Below are positions 5,609 through 6,811 of a DNA stretch of 6,811 bases, in pieces; the first letter of the stretch is position 1; every line of letters starts with the position of its first letter. Below the pieces are notes generated by a model. It saw only the letters and a program-made list of their open reading frames with translations, had not been told where the DNA came from and ran no database searches. The stretch is from Pseudomonadota bacterium (GTDB taxonomy: Bacteria > Pseudomonadota > Gammaproteobacteria > Burkholderiales > Burkholderiaceae_B). The DNA is taken from the NCBI GenBank assembly GCA_023437255.1, contig JAEZGR010000124.1, positions 1 to 6,811 on the forward strand, written 5' to 3'. A program made the position numbers and the translations under genes.

Positions 5609-6778
5609 TCAGTGATGCTTTTCGATCACCAGTTCCACGCGGCGATTGCGTGCACGTCCGTCGGGGGTGTTGTTGTCGGCGATGGGGCGGGTGTCGGCAT
5701 AGCCGACCGCTTTCAGGCGTGAGCGATCGATTCCGTTGGCCTGCAGATAGCGCACGACGCTGCCTGCACGCGCGCTCGAGAGTTCCCAGTTGGAGGGGTA
5801 GCGCACATTGCGGCGTACCGGCACGGAATCGGTGTGACCTTCGACGGTGATGTCATAGCCCTTGCTGACCAGAACACTCACGATCTTGCGCAGTACTGCG
5901 AGCCCGGAGCGACTGAGGTCGGCCTGGCTGGAGTCGAACAGGATCTCGCTGTTCACCCGGAAGTTGACCGTGCGTTCGCTGATCACGATTTCCACGTCGG
6001 CGCCCAGCTCGCCCAGAGGCAGGTCGGCGGCCAGCAGTTCGCCTTCCGATGGCGCATCATCTTCTGCTGCCTGCCCTGTGGATGGAGCAGCAGCGGGGGA
6101 TTCGATGCCTGATGCAGGCAGGGTGCCGGGCTTGGGCGGGCCGATGAACGATGCGGCAAGGTCTGCGGCACTCCAACCCGGATACAGCGGTTCGGTGCGG
6201 GGGCCGGGCAGAGCAGGCACTTCTGCGTTACCCCGGCCGGCCATGATCGTGGCATCGCGAGGCAGCGGGCCAATATCAGCCGGATGTGCGGGGCCGTCTG
6301 CGGGTACCGCCCCGGGTTGCGCGCCGGAGGATGCCTGTGAAACGGCCGAGCCCAGGCCGGTGCCGTGCCCCGGCAGCAGGCCGCTCCCTCCGGGCAGCAA
6401 CCCCGGGTCGCCGGGAGTGGAAGAGGGCGATGCGCTTTCAGGCGTTTGCACAGGCTGTGAAGTCTCTTCAAGCGTCTGCGATTCAGGCTCGGCGTGCGAT
6501 GCAACCTCAGGTGCGGAAGCTGCACGCTTCTCGGCGGCAGGCGCAGACTTGGCAGGCGTTGCCGTTCCTGTAGCCTCCGGCTTGGCGGCGCTGCTCGCAG
6601 CGGTCAACGCCTTGGGCCCGGTTTCAAGAAATGCGGAGGCGCGTTCCCCGATCGAGCCGGAGAACGCCAGCATGACGATCATGACGACCAGCAGCAGCGT
6701 CATCATGTCGAGGTAGGTGATGAACCAGCCTTCTTCCTGTTGGGGAGCGTCGGGCTGTTCGAGGCGCCAGCGCCCCAT
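5609..6778 (-). CDS. MotB-like/OmpA-family inner-membrane protein with peptidoglycan-binding domain
   Basis: This protein of 389 residues or more has a short cytosolic N-terminus, then one membrane helix (about 18-40; TYLDMMTLLLVVMIVMLAFS). Its D24 sits where MotB has the proton-carrying Asp. A Pro/Ala/Ser/Gly-rich linker of about 215 residues (42-255) follows, with GLLPG repeated at 126-130 and 133-137, and then an OmpA-like periplasmic domain (about 266-385). That domain has EILFDSSQADL, GHTDS (314-318), NWELSSARA (330-338) and GRARNRRVEL (374-383), the residues that hold peptidoglycan. It probably forms a proton-driven stator-type complex with a MotA/ExbB-like partner. The linker is much longer than in flagellar MotB, so a non-flagellar or accessory role is possible. 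The ATG at 6778 has no good Shine-Dalgarno, and the frame stays open to the right edge, so the true start may lie outside. The 43-nt gap to the convergent GTPase gene shows no clear terminator. Confidence 0.87.
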   Translation of the reverse strand: MGRWRLEQPDAPQQEEGWFITYLDMMTLLLVVMIVMLAFSGSIGERASAFLETGPKALTAASSAAKPEATGTATPAKSAPAAEKRAASAPEVASHAEPESQTLEETSQPVQTPESASPSSTPGDPGLLPGGSGLLPGHGTGLGSAVSQASSGAQPGAVPADGPAHPADIGPLPRDATIMAGRGNAEVPALPGPRTEPLYPGWSAADLAASFIGPPKPGTLPASGIESPAAAPSTGQAAEDDAPSEGELLAADLPLGELGADVEIVISERTVNFRVNSEILFDSSQADLSRSGLAVLRKIVSVLVSKGYDITVEGHTDSVPVRRNVRYPSNWELSSARAGSVVRYLQANGIDRSRLKAVGYADTRPIADNNTPDGRARNRRVELVIEKHH

Positions 6779-6811
6779 TGTGTCGGGGCTCTTGCTGAAG
6801 CGGCGCAGTTG

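Noticed and set aside
5862..6716. Long Ala/Ser/Gly-rich open frame antisense to the MotB-like gene
   Set aside because: It is the complement of the low-complexity linker, where both strands lack stops because of composition. The minus-strand protein has unmistakable OmpA and membrane motifs.

Overview
The window is high-GC chromosomal DNA from a betaproteobacterium. Burkholderiales is likely and Alcaligenaceae (the Bordetella/Achromobacter/Pusillimonas group) is my best guess. The reasons are an E. coli-type ArgG, an ArgF placed next to a DUF3579 gene, and the overall codon style. No RNA genes, insertion sequences, CRISPR arrays or prophage genes are visible. No gene-free stretch exceeds 300 bases; the longest is the argF/DUF3579 divergent region of about 190 bases.

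Layout from left to right. (1) Positions 1-1068 hold the C-terminal 355 residues of argininosuccinate synthase (argG), cut by the left edge, followed by a strong intrinsic terminator. (2) Facing it on the minus strand is argF, anabolic ornithine carbamoyltransferase (1174-2133), with a recognisable sigma70-type promoter and a striking palindrome covering its ribosome-binding site. ArgF makes citrulline and ArgG condenses citrulline with aspartate, so these are consecutive steps of arginine synthesis arranged convergently. (3) Divergent from argF is a small DUF3579 gene (2323-2643). Its stop codon overlaps that of the convergent ogt gene (2640-3251, minus strand), a DNA-repair alkyltransferase, and a hairpin with T-runs on both sides lies on the overlap. 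(4) Divergent from ogt is a tight plus-strand cluster (3299-5565). It encodes a polysaccharide-deacetylase-fold enzyme of the H. pylori HP0310 (PgdA) type, a 105-residue protein of unknown function starting Met-Cys-Gly-Leu-Cys-Gly, and a COG0523 (CobW/ZigA-type) GTPase with a CxCC metal site. The gaps are 3 nt and then a 4-nt start/stop overlap, so co-translation is likely. (5) At the right end, on the minus strand, is a MotB-like/OmpA-family protein with one N-terminal membrane helix, a very long Pro/Ala/Ser/Gly linker and a C-terminal peptidoglycan-binding domain.

The most interesting part is the three-gene cluster: a metal-dependent amidohydrolase-like enzyme, an orphan Cys-containing small protein and a putative metallochaperone GTPase, coupled translationally. 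The simplest reading, which is inference, is that the GTPase and the small protein help metallate or regulate the deacetylase. The other genes are mostly conserved housekeeping genes, with some compact and unusual regulatory architecture between them.
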